From CAZCJA01 sp964499015 (GTDB lineage Bacteria > Elusimicrobiota > Elusimicrobia > F11), in contig CAZCJA010000081.1 in assembly GCA_964499015.1 (NCBI GenBank), forward strand, positions 1-9,030: DNA of 9,030 nt, written 5' to 3'. Below are positions 1 to 7,739 of the stretch, piece after piece. The notes under the pieces are model-generated. The model did not search any database. It saw only the letters and a list, made by a program, of their open reading frames with translations, and was not told the origin of the DNA. Every line of letters starts with the position of its first letter. Position 1 is the stretch's first letter. A program made the position numbers and the translations under genes.

Positions 1-104
1 GCGCGTTCTTTAAGGAAGTTTTCCGGCCCGTCGAATAGATACAGCGCTCCCAGTTTGCCCGAGCTGATGCTGGAATCGAGCTGGTCGGGTTTAATCGTCG
101 GCAC
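1..104 (-). CDS. holA: DNA polymerase III delta subunit, N-terminal fragment
   Basis: This is the start of a gene cut off by the window edge; only 34 codons are visible. The translation begins with PTIKPDQLDSSI after the start codon and continues through SGKLGALYLFDGPENFLKER. That fits the first strand and helix of the clamp-loader delta subunit, where a 'G-x-L-x-x-x-Y-L-[FL]-x-G-x-E' pattern precedes the first helix of the AAA+-like domain. The delta subunit opens the sliding clamp during replication. The start is GTG at 104-102. An in-frame TAA, which is the lptE stop, lies two codons upstream, so no earlier start is possible. There is no Shine-Dalgarno and the gap from lptE is 3 nt, so translation is probably coupled. 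lptE followed by holA is a common gene order in Gram-negative bacteria, which supports the call. The visible length is too short for certainty. Confidence 0.72.
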   Translation of the reverse strand, partial: MPTIKPDQLDSSISSGKLGALYLFDGPENFLKER

Positions 105-107
105 GTT

Positions 108-722
108 TTAGTACGGAGACGTTGTCGGGTAGTCCGGCGGCGGGTTGTCGGGCAGCGGCTCTTTTGGAACCGCTTTGGGCGAGGCGCTCGTCACCGTGCC
201 GAAGCCTTCAATCGTGCGGCGCACGATGTCGCGCGAGAAACGGTCCCACAATTCTTCGCGGGCTTCCTCGGCGGTCTTGCCTCCGGGTTCGGTTTCCACG
301 AAATAGCGGAGTTTTTGTTCGAGCAGCGGTTCTTCCCATAGATATTGGTTGTTGGAGCGGTCTAGAAACCGAAGGTTCATAATCACCCAAATCTGGTATT
401 CACGAGGGATCAGGTTCACGTCGTGGCTGAGTTCGGTTTCACGGTACTGCGTGATTGATCCGACCACGACGCCATCGGCTTTTTCCTCGCTGTCCGAGTA
501 GGCGATGCGGCCGTCTTGAACGAATTCCTGCGTGGTCGCGAGCCACAACTTTTGGCCGATTTCCGGCTGCGAGGTGACGTTTTCAAAAGGGCGAACGGCG
601 ATGGTTTTGATGTGCTGGGGCAAAATGATCGACGGCGGGACGTATTCCGTGTTGAGGCCCGAGCAGCCGACCAGGCCGCTTAAAAGGGTCATTCCCAAAG
701 CAATTCGCATTGTGTTCTTCAT
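108..722 (-). CDS. lptE: LPS-assembly lipoprotein LptE
   Basis: The product is a predicted outer-membrane lipoprotein of 204 residues that would plug the LptD barrel and help deliver LPS to the cell surface. It begins MKNTMRIALGM, with a hydrophobic segment and the lipobox LVGC, so Cys20 is the lipidated residue. The mature part has the family pattern: IKTIAVRPFEN near the start, then QEFVQDGRIAY, ADGVVVGSITQY, YQIWVIMNLRFLD, LWEE and a C-terminal DIVRRTIEGFG helix. The tail after this is unusually proline-rich, with nine prolines in the last 24 residues. I chose ATG 722 because GAGGAG lies 9 nt upstream and the signal peptide then has normal length. An in-frame ATG at 743 has no ribosome site and would add MNEERRQ. 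The gene follows leuS by 27 nt and precedes holA by 3 nt. The family call rests on the pattern and on the leuS-lptE-holA order. Confidence 0.82.
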   Translation of the reverse strand: MKNTMRIALGMTLLSGLVGCSGLNTEYVPPSIILPQHIKTIAVRPFENVTSQPEIGQKLWLATTQEFVQDGRIAYSDSEEKADGVVVGSITQYRETELSHDVNLIPREYQIWVIMNLRFLDRSNNQYLWEEPLLEQKLRYFVETEPGGKTAEEAREELWDRFSRDIVRRTIEGFGTVTSASPKAVPKEPLPDNPPPDYPTTSPY

Positions 723-731
723 TTGTCGGCG

Positions 732-737
732 CTCCTC
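732..737 (-). promoter_or_regulatory. Shine-Dalgarno site of lptE
   Basis: GAGGAG on the minus strand lies 9 nt before the ATG at 722-720. It is one of the few clear ribosome sites in this operon, and it decides the lptE start in favour of 722 over the upstream in-frame ATG at 743. Confidence 0.7.
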
Positions 738-749
738 GTTCATTCGTTA

Positions 750-3224
750 TTAACCTACGAAATTTACCAATTTGTGAGGGACGTAGATAACCCGTTTTGG
801 CGAGATTGCCACCCCTTTTTCCGCCAGCTTGGCCTGGGCGATGCTCTTCACCTGTTCCTCCGCCGCGGCCGCCGGGATCTTAATGCGGTCTTTGACCTTG
901 CCGTTGATCTGGATCACGATCTCCAATTCATTGGCCGCGAGTTTGGACGGGTCGAATTTGGGCCAGGGCGACTGCGTCAGCGGCGTTTTATGGCCGAGCG
1001 CTTCCCACAACTCTTCGGTGGTGTGCGGCGCGAACGGGAAGAGCAGTTCCAAAACGGTTTCGAACGCCTGGCGCGAAACTTGATCGCCGAGCGTCGGGTA
1101 GAGATAGAGCGCGTTCACCAGTTCCATGATCGCCGCGATCGCGGTGTTGAAGCCAAAATCCTGGTCGATGTCGTTGGTCACGCGCTGGATCGTCACGTTG
1201 CGCTGGCGTTCCAATTCGTCGGGCGTGACGTTCTTTTCCGCGTCTTCGGAGGAGCGTTTTAAGGCGTTTTCATCCTCATCGCCGGCGAATAATCGGCCCA
1301 GGCGCCACACGCGATTGATGAAGCGCCACACGCCGCCCACCTGCGAGTCGGACCATTCGAGCTGCTGGGTCGGGGGCGCCGCGAACATGATGAACAAGCG
1401 GCAGGCGTCGACGCCGTATTTGGCGATGACGTCCGTCGGATCCACCACGTTGCCGCGCGATTTCGACATCGCGCTGCCGCCGAGCGTGACCATGCCTTGC
1501 GTGAGCAAGGATGAAAACGGTTCGTTGGACGTGACCATGCCCATGTCGCGGATCACTTTGTGGAAGAAGCGCGAATAAATGAGATGCATGCAGGCGTGTT
1601 CGCTGCCGCCCACGTACTGATGGACCGGAATCCAGGTGTCGGCCTTTTCTTTTTCAAACGGAATTGTTTCGTTCTTGGCGTCGGTGTAGCGCAGGTAATA
1701 CCAGGACGAATCGACGAAGGTGTCCATCGTGTCGGTATCGCGCTTGGCGGGCCCATGGCACGACGGGCAGGTGGTGTTCACCCACTCCGGAACCTGCGTG
1801 AGCGGCGAGGCGCCTTGCCCCGTAAATTTAATGTTCTCGGGCAGTTTGACCGGCAGCTGCTCGATCGGCACCGGTTTCATTCCGCATTTTTCGCAGTAGA
1901 CCGCCGGAATCGGCGTGCCCCAATAGCGTTGGCGCGAGAGAAGCCAATCGCGCAGTTTGTAGGTCGTGGTGGCTTTGCCCAAATTCTTTTTCTCAAGATC
2001 GGCGGCGATTTTTTCTTGAGCGTCGGCAATCGGCACGCCGTCGTATGCGCCGGAATTCACCAGCACGCCGTCGCCCGTATACGCTTCTTTGAGCGGCAGC
2101 GGTAATTTACGATCGGCAGGCTGAATGACCTGAATGATCGGGATTTGAAATTTCTGCGCGAACGCAAAATCACGTTCGTCGTGCGCGGGGACCGCCATGA
2201 TCGCGCCGGTGCCGTAATCGGTCAGGACATAATCCGCGATCCAAATCGGAATGCGTTTGCCGTTGACCGGGTTGATCGCGGCGGCGCCGGTGAATTCCCC
2301 CGTTTTTTCGCGGTTGGCGGCCGTGCGGTCAATCTTGGATAGTTTTTTCGCCTGCTCTTTGTATTTAGCGATGGCGATCTTTCTGTCCGGCATCGTGATT
2401 TTATCGACGAGCGGATGCTCCGGCGCCAAGACCATGAACGTCGCGCCGAAGAGCGTGTCGGGCCGCGTCGTGAAAACGCGTACTTTTTCTCCGTTCTCCA
2501 ACGAAAAATCCACGTGCGCACCGTGCGATTCGCCGATCCAATTTTTCTGCATTGCTAAAACTTCGCTGGGCCAGCCCTTTTGTGTTTCCGTCTTTAAAAG
2601 TTCGTTATGACCGCTAACCAATTCTGCGGCGTAAGCGGTGATTTTGAAAAACCATTGTTCGAGTTCTTTCTGCTCGACCGCGGTATGGCAGCGCCAGCAC
2701 TTGCCGTCGTGAACCTGCTCATTGGCGAGAACCGTGGCGTCTTTCGGGCACCAGTTGACCGGCGCTTTTTTGCGATAAACCAAGCCTTTCTCCATCATCT
2801 TGATGAAGAACCATTGGTTCCAGCGGTAATATTTCGGATCGCAGGTGGCCACTTCGCGGTCCCAGTCGTAGGAAATGGCCAACGTTTTTAACTGGCCGCG
2901 CATGTGCGCGATGTTGTCCCACGTCCATTTTCCCGGGTCGATGCCGCGTTCAATGGCGGCGTTCTCGGCGGGCAAACCAAACGAGTCCCAGCCGATCGGA
3001 TGCATGACGGAGCGGTTGTTGCGGCGGTAAAAACGGGCGAGAATGTCGCCGATGGTGTAATTGCGCACGTGCCCCATGTGCAGTTTTCCCGACGGGTACG
3101 GGAACATGACGAGCAGGAAGTACGGCGGGCGGTCTTTGGTCGGTGCCGGGGCGGCGTTCGCCTTCTGGTCTTCCCAGCGTTTTTGCCATTTTTTCTCTAT
3201 GTCGGTGAAGTTGTATGCGGTCAT
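750..3224 (-). CDS. leuS: Leucyl-tRNA synthetase
   Basis: This class I synthetase of 824 residues charges tRNA-Leu with leucine in the cytoplasm; it is slightly shorter than the 860-residue E. coli enzyme. The HIGH motif is HMGH at residues 49-52, following PYPSGKL. The KMSKS loop reads AMSKS at 585-589, so its first lysine is replaced. A first zinc site has Cys159, Cys176 and Cys179; a second has Cys444, Cys447, Cys486 and Cys489. The CP1 editing domain lies roughly at 225-425. It keeps the threonine-rich TTRPDTLFG at 252-260 and the aspartate of HDERD at 349, so post-transfer editing should be intact. The leucine-specific region and the C-terminal tRNA-binding domain (INGKVKDRI onward, ending VNFVG) are present. 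The start ATG overlaps the tlyA stop in an ATGA arrangement. No clear ribosome site is seen, so translation is probably coupled to tlyA. Confidence 0.98.
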   Translation of the reverse strand: MTAYNFTDIEKKWQKRWEDQKANAAPAPTKDRPPYFLLVMFPYPSGKLHMGHVRNYTIGDILARFYRRNNRSVMHPIGWDSFGLPAENAAIERGIDPGKWTWDNIAHMRGQLKTLAISYDWDREVATCDPKYYRWNQWFFIKMMEKGLVYRKKAPVNWCPKDATVLANEQVHDGKCWRCHTAVEQKELEQWFFKITAYAAELVSGHNELLKTETQKGWPSEVLAMQKNWIGESHGAHVDFSLENGEKVRVFTTRPDTLFGATFMVLAPEHPLVDKITMPDRKIAIAKYKEQAKKLSKIDRTAANREKTGEFTGAAAINPVNGKRIPIWIADYVLTDYGTGAIMAVPAHDERDFAFAQKFQIPIIQVIQPADRKLPLPLKEAYTGDGVLVNSGAYDGVPIADAQEKIAADLEKKNLGKATTTYKLRDWLLSRQRYWGTPIPAVYCEKCGMKPVPIEQLPVKLPENIKFTGQGASPLTQVPEWVNTTCPSCHGPAKRDTDTMDTFVDSSWYYLRYTDAKNETIPFEKEKADTWIPVHQYVGGSEHACMHLIYSRFFHKVIRDMGMVTSNEPFSSLLTQGMVTLGGSAMSKSRGNVVDPTDVIAKYGVDACRLFIMFAAPPTQQLEWSDSQVGGVWRFINRVWRLGRLFAGDEDENALKRSSEDAEKNVTPDELERQRNVTIQRVTNDIDQDFGFNTAIAAIMELVNALYLYPTLGDQVSRQAFETVLELLFPFAPHTTEELWEALGHKTPLTQSPWPKFDPSKLAANELEIVIQINGKVKDRIKIPAAAAEEQVKSIAQAKLAEKGVAISPKRVIYVPHKLVNFVG

Positions 3225-3952
3225 GGTTTTTTGAAATGGATGAAGTATTCCTGATTTCCCTTCGGGCCTTTTAGGCGCGACGGAGCTTGTGCAACATATT
3301 CAAAATCGAGGTCCTGCGCAAACGCAATTATATCGTCGACAGCCTGCTTCTGAATCGCTTCGTCGCGGACCACGCCTTTCTTCAAATATTTGGAGCCCAC
3401 TTCGAATTGCGGCTTCACCATCGCCAGTATCGTGCCGCCCGGCGTGGTCAATTCGGCCACTTTGGCCAAAATATTCTTGAGCGAAATAAACGAGGCGTCG
3501 ATCACCGCCAGCGATGGCAGCGGTTCCAACTGCGCGGGCTGTACGTCAAGAATATGGGTCTGCTCCATGGACACCACGCGCGGGTCAATGCGCAGAGAAT
3601 CGGCCAGTTGATGCGTGCCCACGTCCACGGCGTACACTTTAATCGCGCCGTTCTGCAGCAGGCAATCGGTAAACCCGCCGGTGGACGCGCCGACGTCCAA
3701 TCCAACAACGCCGGAGACCGATAAGTTCAAATCCAGAAGCGCTCCGGCCAATTTGTCCCCGCCGCGCGAAACGTAGCGTTCGCCCGGCGTTAGCGCGACG
3801 ATGGAATCGAGTTTGATTGTGTGGCCGGCTTTAAGGTCGGGTTTGCCGTTGACGGTCACACGCCCGGCCAAAATAAGGGCTTGAGCCTTGGTGCGCGAGT
3901 CGGCCAGGCCTTTTTCGACGAGAAATTGATCGAGACGGGTTTTGGAGGTCGT
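3221..3952 (-). CDS. tlyA: TlyA-family rRNA 2'-O-methyltransferase, probable ACG start
   Basis: TlyA (hemolysin A family) uses SAM to 2'-O-methylate cytidine in 23S rRNA and, in some forms, 16S rRNA. The frame encodes an N-terminal S4 RNA-binding domain (TRLDQFLVEKGLADSRTKAQ then ILAGRVTVNG), the linker YVSRGGDKL, and an FtsJ-type Rossmann domain with SAM motif GLDVGASTGGFTD. The catalytic K-D-K-E tetrad is visible as Lys67 (GGDK), Asp152 (VIDASF), Lys180 (MVKPQF) and Glu235 (NQEYF), numbering from the ACG. Between the dxs stop at 3956 and a TTG at 3871 there is no ATG, GTG or TTG. The TTG would delete most of the S4 domain. ACG at 3952-3950 gives MTSKTRLDQFLVEKGL, the usual family N-terminus, and a normal length of 243 residues. 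I therefore place the start there, though a sequencing error in an original ATG is possible. The gap from dxs is 3 nt and the end overlaps leuS by 4 nt. Confidence 0.9.
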   Translation of the reverse strand, partial: TTSKTRLDQFLVEKGLADSRTKAQALILAGRVTVNGKPDLKAGHTIKLDSIVALTPGERYVSRGGDKLAGALLDLNLSVSGVVGLDVGASTGGFTDCLLQNGAIKVYAVDVGTHQLADSLRIDPRVVSMEQTHILDVQPAQLEPLPSLAVIDASFISLKNILAKVAELTTPGGTILAMVKPQFEVGSKYLKKGVVRDEAIQKQAVDDIIAFAQDLDFEYVAQAPSRLKGPKGNQEYFIHFKKP

Positions 3953-3955
3953 GGC

Positions 3956-5839
3956 TTATTTATCCGGGGCGTTTGTGGAGGCGGCTTTGGAATGAGTGCG
4001 GCGCACGGCCTCGGCGATTTGGTCCGGCGAGAGGCCGACCAGCGCGCGCAATTTGGTCTGCGGGCCGTGTTCGACAAAACGATCGGGAATGCCGATGCTG
4101 CGCACCGCAATCTTTTCGCCTTCAAGAAGTTCTTTGATCGCGCTGCCAAACCCGCCGGCGAGCACGTTTTCTTCGACGGTGATTACCGTGTTGACGTCTT
4201 TGAGCGCGTCCATGAGCCAGTTGCGGTCGAGCGGTTTGACGAAGCGCGCGTTGATGACCTTCACTTTGATGCCTTCTTCGCGCAATTTTTCAGCGGCCTC
4301 AAGGGACGGGTAAACCATATTGCCGATCGCAAGCAGCGCGATGTCTTTGCCTTCGGTGAGCACTTCGCCGCGTCCCCAGGGAATCAGGCGGAACATGGTT
4401 TCGAGCGGAACGCCCACGCCCGCGCCGCGAGGGTAACGGATTGCGACCGGGCCGGTCTTGTGGTTCAAAGCGGTTTTCATCATGTGCTGCAGTTCGTTCT
4501 CGTCTTTTGGTGCCATGATGGTAATGTTCGGGAACATTCTCAGGTAGCTCAAATCGAAAACGCCGTGATGCGTCGCGCCGTCGTCTCCGACCAATCCCGC
4601 GCGGTCCAGGCAGAACACCACCGGCAGTTTCTGCAGGCAAACGTCGTGTTCGATCTGATCGAACGCGCGCTGCAGGAACGTCGAATAAATGGCCACAACG
4701 GGTTTGATGCCTTCACAGGCGAGGCCCGCCGCAAACGTGACCGCGTGCTGTTCCCCCAGGCCCACATCGTAATAGCGCTCTTTATATTTGTCGCGGAACA
4801 TGTCGAGGCCGGTTCCTTCGGGCATCGCCGCGGTGATGGCGACGATCTTTTCATCTTCGGCGGCGAGCTTGCACAGGGTTTTGCCGAACACTTTTGTGTA
4901 AGCCGGCGGAGCGTCGGGGCCTTTGTGCATGTCGCCCGTGGCCGGATTCCATTGGCTGACGCCGTGGTATTTGATCGGGTCGGCTTCGGCTTTATCGTAG
5001 CCGCGGCCTTTCTTGGTCACCACGTGCAAAAGAATCGGACCTTTGAGCTTTTTCACGGCGTTCAATACTTCGATAAGCTTCGGCAAGTCGTGTCCGTCAA
5101 CGGGGCCGAGATAGCTGAAACCCATTTCTTCGAAAAGAAGGCCCGGGAACAAAAGGATTTTGACCCGCTTGGCCACGCGTACCAGATAGGTGCCCCAGAA
5201 AGTGATGCGCGTCAGGAATTTGCGGACCCGCTGCTCAAAGCGCTGATACAGGCCGCCGGTTAAAAATTTGGCGAGGAACGCGCCGATGGCGCCGACGCGG
5301 TGCGAGATGAACATTTGGTTGTCGTTGAGAACCACCAACAGATCGGTGCCGAGATGGCCCGCGTTCTGCAGGCCTTCAAACGACATTCCCCCCGAGATCG
5401 AGCCGTCGTTCACGATGGCGATCACTTTGTGGTCTTTTTTCTGCAGATCGCGCGCGGCGGCGAAGCCGAGGGCGGCGGAAATGGCGGTGGAGGCGTGGCC
5501 CGCGCCGAACATATCGTGCACGGACTCGTTGCGGTTTAAGAAGCCGCTGATGCCGTTGAATTGGCGCAGCGTGTGGAACTGGTTGAAGCGGCCGGTCAAA
5601 AGTTTATGCGCGTAGGCCTGGTGGCCGGTGTCCCAGATCATTTTATCGGTGGGCGAATCAAAAACGTAGTGCAGGGCGACGGCGAGGTCGGTGCAGCCGA
5701 TCGAGGAGCCCAAATGCCCGCCGGTGACGGCGGTGACCTCGATGATTTTTTCGCGTATTTCCTTGGACAGCTCCGGTAAAAGCTCCGGCCGGATGTTGCG
5801 GATGTCGCGTGGTTCCTGGATCATTTCAAGTAGTGCCAT
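3956..5839 (-). CDS. dxs: 1-deoxy-D-xylulose-5-phosphate synthase
   Basis: Dxs condenses pyruvate and glyceraldehyde 3-phosphate, using thiamine diphosphate, to make DXP, the first step of the MEP isoprenoid pathway and a precursor of thiamine and pyridoxal. The protein has 627 residues, the normal length. Visible landmarks are His42 in TGGHLGSS (equivalent to the E. coli active-site histidine), IWDTGHQAYAHKLLTGR, the cofactor-binding segment ending NDN at 172-174, and LGPVDGHD near 245. The catalytic glutamate is Glu363 in LGEQHAVTFAAGLA, followed by DRAGLVGDDGATHHGVFD in the pyrimidine domain and a C-terminal transketolase domain. The first half of the thiamine diphosphate motif reads NDG (144-146) rather than the usual GDG. 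The start MALLEMIQEP matches the typical family N-terminus. No strong ribosome site precedes it. It follows fau by 17 nt and ends 3 nt before the proposed tlyA start, in the same frame. Confidence 0.97.
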   Translation of the reverse strand: MALLEMIQEPRDIRNIRPELLPELSKEIREKIIEVTAVTGGHLGSSIGCTDLAVALHYVFDSPTDKMIWDTGHQAYAHKLLTGRFNQFHTLRQFNGISGFLNRNESVHDMFGAGHASTAISAALGFAAARDLQKKDHKVIAIVNDGSISGGMSFEGLQNAGHLGTDLLVVLNDNQMFISHRVGAIGAFLAKFLTGGLYQRFEQRVRKFLTRITFWGTYLVRVAKRVKILLFPGLLFEEMGFSYLGPVDGHDLPKLIEVLNAVKKLKGPILLHVVTKKGRGYDKAEADPIKYHGVSQWNPATGDMHKGPDAPPAYTKVFGKTLCKLAAEDEKIVAITAAMPEGTGLDMFRDKYKERYYDVGLGEQHAVTFAAGLACEGIKPVVAIYSTFLQRAFDQIEHDVCLQKLPVVFCLDRAGLVGDDGATHHGVFDLSYLRMFPNITIMAPKDENELQHMMKTALNHKTGPVAIRYPRGAGVGVPLETMFRLIPWGRGEVLTEGKDIALLAIGNMVYPSLEAAEKLREEGIKVKVINARFVKPLDRNWLMDALKDVNTVITVEENVLAGGFGSAIKELLEGEKIAVRSIGIPDRFVEHGPQTKLRALVGLSPDQIAEAVRRTHSKAASTNAPDK

Positions 5840-5856
5840 AGACGGTATTTTGCCTT

Positions 5857-6441
5857 TTATGAGCGCTCGGTGACAATCCTTTTGAGAGGGTGATCGTGGG
5901 CTTCGCGCGGCACGCGGTAAAGCTTTTGTACCGAGAAGAATAACCCAACGTGCGCGGCTTTGGGCGTCTTAACAAGAAGGCGGTCGTACACGCCGCCGCC
6001 GTAGCCCAACCGGTAGCCGTGGTCGTCATAAGCCAAACCCGGCACCAGGACCAAATCGATGGAACGAAAGTTAAACGGTTTCCCCGTGGCCACGGCTTCA
6101 AGCGGGCCGTGTTTGGTGCGCGCCAATTTATCGCCGCGTCGAAACGACACAAAATAGGGTTTGTCGAAACCGCGGCGCGTCATTGGGATCAAAACGTTCT
6201 TCTTGGCATTCCAGCAGTGCTCAATCAGGCCGTCGGTCAGCACCTCGCTGGCAAAGCCGATGAACGCCGCCACGGATTTGGCGCGCTTAAATTCCGGTGT
6301 TTTAATAAGGTTTTTGATTATTTTGCGGCTGTACTGCGTTTGCAGGCGCGTACCCAGGGATTGGCGGCGCTTCACGGAAAACCGGCGGAGCCAGCGTTTG
6401 ATTTCCGATGAGGACGTTACGCGGGGTTGTCTTTTCGCCAT
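5857..6441 (-). CDS. fau: 5-formyltetrahydrofolate cyclo-ligase
   Basis: This enzyme of 194 residues (also called YgfA or MTHFS) uses ATP to convert 5-formyl-THF to 5,10-methenyl-THF, recycling a folate that inhibits one-carbon enzymes. An N-terminal IKRWLRRFSVKRRQSL matches the family's K-x-x-L-R helix. FASEVLTD near 63-70 fits the substrate region. The diagnostic signature PGLAYDDHGYRLGYGGG runs from about 134 to 150, followed by VYDR. The end HDHPLKRIVTE matches the usual C-terminus. The ATG at 6441 lies inside the rarA reading frame, overlapping it by 25 nt. The next start candidate, a GTG in SVKRRQ, would remove the conserved first helix, so I keep the long form. In many bacteria zapA, 6S RNA and this gene are neighbours; here rarA sits between zapA and fau, and no 6S RNA is seen between them. 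Confidence 0.93.
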   Translation of the reverse strand: MAKRQPRVTSSSEIKRWLRRFSVKRRQSLGTRLQTQYSRKIIKNLIKTPEFKRAKSVAAFIGFASEVLTDGLIEHCWNAKKNVLIPMTRRGFDKPYFVSFRRGDKLARTKHGPLEAVATGKPFNFRSIDLVLVPGLAYDDHGYRLGYGGGVYDRLLVKTPKAAHVGLFFSVQKLYRVPREAHDHPLKRIVTERS

Positions 6442-7730
6442 TTGTCCAGACGGACTTTGATCTCGGCTTCCTTGCCTTGATCGGTGGGTGAATAAAATTC
6501 AATGCGCTTCGGCATGTACTGCTGCTTCACGTGATGGCCCGGAAAATCGTGCGGGTATTGATAGCCCTGCCCGTGGCCGCGCGAGTCGCGGTCCAAGTTG
6601 GCGTCCTTTAAGTGATTGGGTACTTCGCGGATGGGGCCGTTCTCCACTTCTTTCATCGCTTTACTGATCGCTATGTACGCCGCGTTTGATTTCGGTGCGC
6701 TGGCCGCATAGGTAACGGCCTGGGCCAGCGGAATGCGCGCTTCCGGCATCCCGACCATTTCAACAACGCGGGTGGCTTCGGCGGCAAGAATAAGCGCCAT
6801 CGGATCGGCGTTGCCCACGTCTTCGGCGGCGAAAATCATGACGCGGCGCGCGATGAACCGCGGGTCTTCCCCCGCCGCGAGCATTTTGGCCATCCAATAT
6901 ATGGCGGCGTCGGGGTCGGAGCCGCGCATGGATTTAATGAAGGCGGAAATGGTGTCGTAATGCTCGTCGCCGCTTTTATCGTAACGAACCGAACGTTTTT
7001 GCGCCGAGGCTTCGGCGACGGGCAAATCAATCAGAACTTTTCCCTCTTCGTTGGACGGCGTGGTGGTGAGCGCGAGTTCGACCGCGTTCAGCAGGCGGCG
7101 AGCGTCGCCCGACGCGGAATTGAGGAAATGTTCTTTGGCTTCTGGTGTTATCGTCGCATTGATCGCGCCGAGGCCGCGGTCTTTGTCTTCAAGCGTGTGG
7201 TTAAAAATTTTCTCCAAGTCCGGGCGGCCGAGCGGACGGAACTCAAAAGCCGTCGAACGGCTCATGAGCGCGGCATTCACATAAAAGAAGGGGTTTTCGG
7301 TGGTGAGGCCGATCAGAGTGAGATTGCCGCGTTCAACGTCCGGCAATAAAGCGTCCTGCTGCGTGCGGTTGAAGTGATGGATTTCGTCGACAACCAACAG
7401 CGTGCGCTGGCCGTTTAGTTTGCGGCGCTCCACCGCGCGCTTAACCACATTGCGCAAATCGGCCACGCCGGCGGTGACCGCGTTCACGTACTCAATCGCG
7501 GCGCGGGATTTTTTGGCCGCCAAACGCGCCAAAGCGGTTTTGCCGGTTCCCGTGGGGCCGAAGAAAACGCTCGAGCCCAAACGGTCGGCTTCGATAGCGC
7601 GGCGCAAAAGGCTGCCGTTCGAAACCAAATGACCTTGGCCGACAAACTCGTCCCAATCGCGCGGCGCCATGCGCGCCGCCAATGGTTCTGTTTCCTTCAG
7701 TGAAGGTTTTTCGGTCTGGAAGAGTTCCAT
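6417..7730 (-). CDS. rarA: Replication-associated recombination protein A (RarA/MgsA ATPase)
   Basis: RarA is a clamp-loader-like AAA+ ATPase that acts at stalled replication forks. The protein has 437 residues, normal for the family. The Walker A motif is GPTGTGKT at 58-65, with Thr where most members have the second Pro. Walker B is LLVVDEIHHFNRTQQDALL with Asp115-Glu116. Sensor 1 is GLTTENP at 141-147, and sensor 2 is SGDARRLLNAVE near 207-218. The most diagnostic stretch is MRGSDPDAAIYWMAKMLAAGEDPRFIARRV around 268-297, followed by AAEDVGNADP in the tetramerisation region. The C-terminal YQYPHDFPGHHVKQQYMP and FYSPTDQGKEAEI are also typical. The ATG at 7730 has no recognisable Shine-Dalgarno and lies 9 nt after the zapA stop, which suggests coupled translation. 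The N-terminal MELFQTEKPSLKETEPLAARMAP fits the family start. Confidence 0.96.
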   Translation of the reverse strand: MELFQTEKPSLKETEPLAARMAPRDWDEFVGQGHLVSNGSLLRRAIEADRLGSSVFFGPTGTGKTALARLAAKKSRAAIEYVNAVTAGVADLRNVVKRAVERRKLNGQRTLLVVDEIHHFNRTQQDALLPDVERGNLTLIGLTTENPFFYVNAALMSRSTAFEFRPLGRPDLEKIFNHTLEDKDRGLGAINATITPEAKEHFLNSASGDARRLLNAVELALTTTPSNEEGKVLIDLPVAEASAQKRSVRYDKSGDEHYDTISAFIKSMRGSDPDAAIYWMAKMLAAGEDPRFIARRVMIFAAEDVGNADPMALILAAEATRVVEMVGMPEARIPLAQAVTYAASAPKSNAAYIAISKAMKEVENGPIREVPNHLKDANLDRDSRGHGQGYQYPHDFPGHHVKQQYMPKRIEFYSPTDQGKEAEIKVRLDKWRKDNPA

Positions 7731-7739
7731 GAAACGGTG

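Noticed and set aside
723..743. Upstream ATG for lptE adding MNEERRQ
   Set aside because: It has no ribosome site, and it would put charged residues before the signal peptide. ATG 722 has GAGGAG at good spacing.
723..1262. Plus-strand 179-codon open frame opposite leuS
   Set aside because: It is a shadow of leuS with Arg/Phe-rich composition, no ribosome site and no family signature.
3821..5263. A 480-codon open frame on the plus strand, antisense to dxs and tlyA
   Set aside because: It lies wholly opposite two well-supported genes, its translation shows no recognisable domain, and it is rich in Phe, His, Arg and Gln. This is what an antisense frame of GC-biased codons gives.
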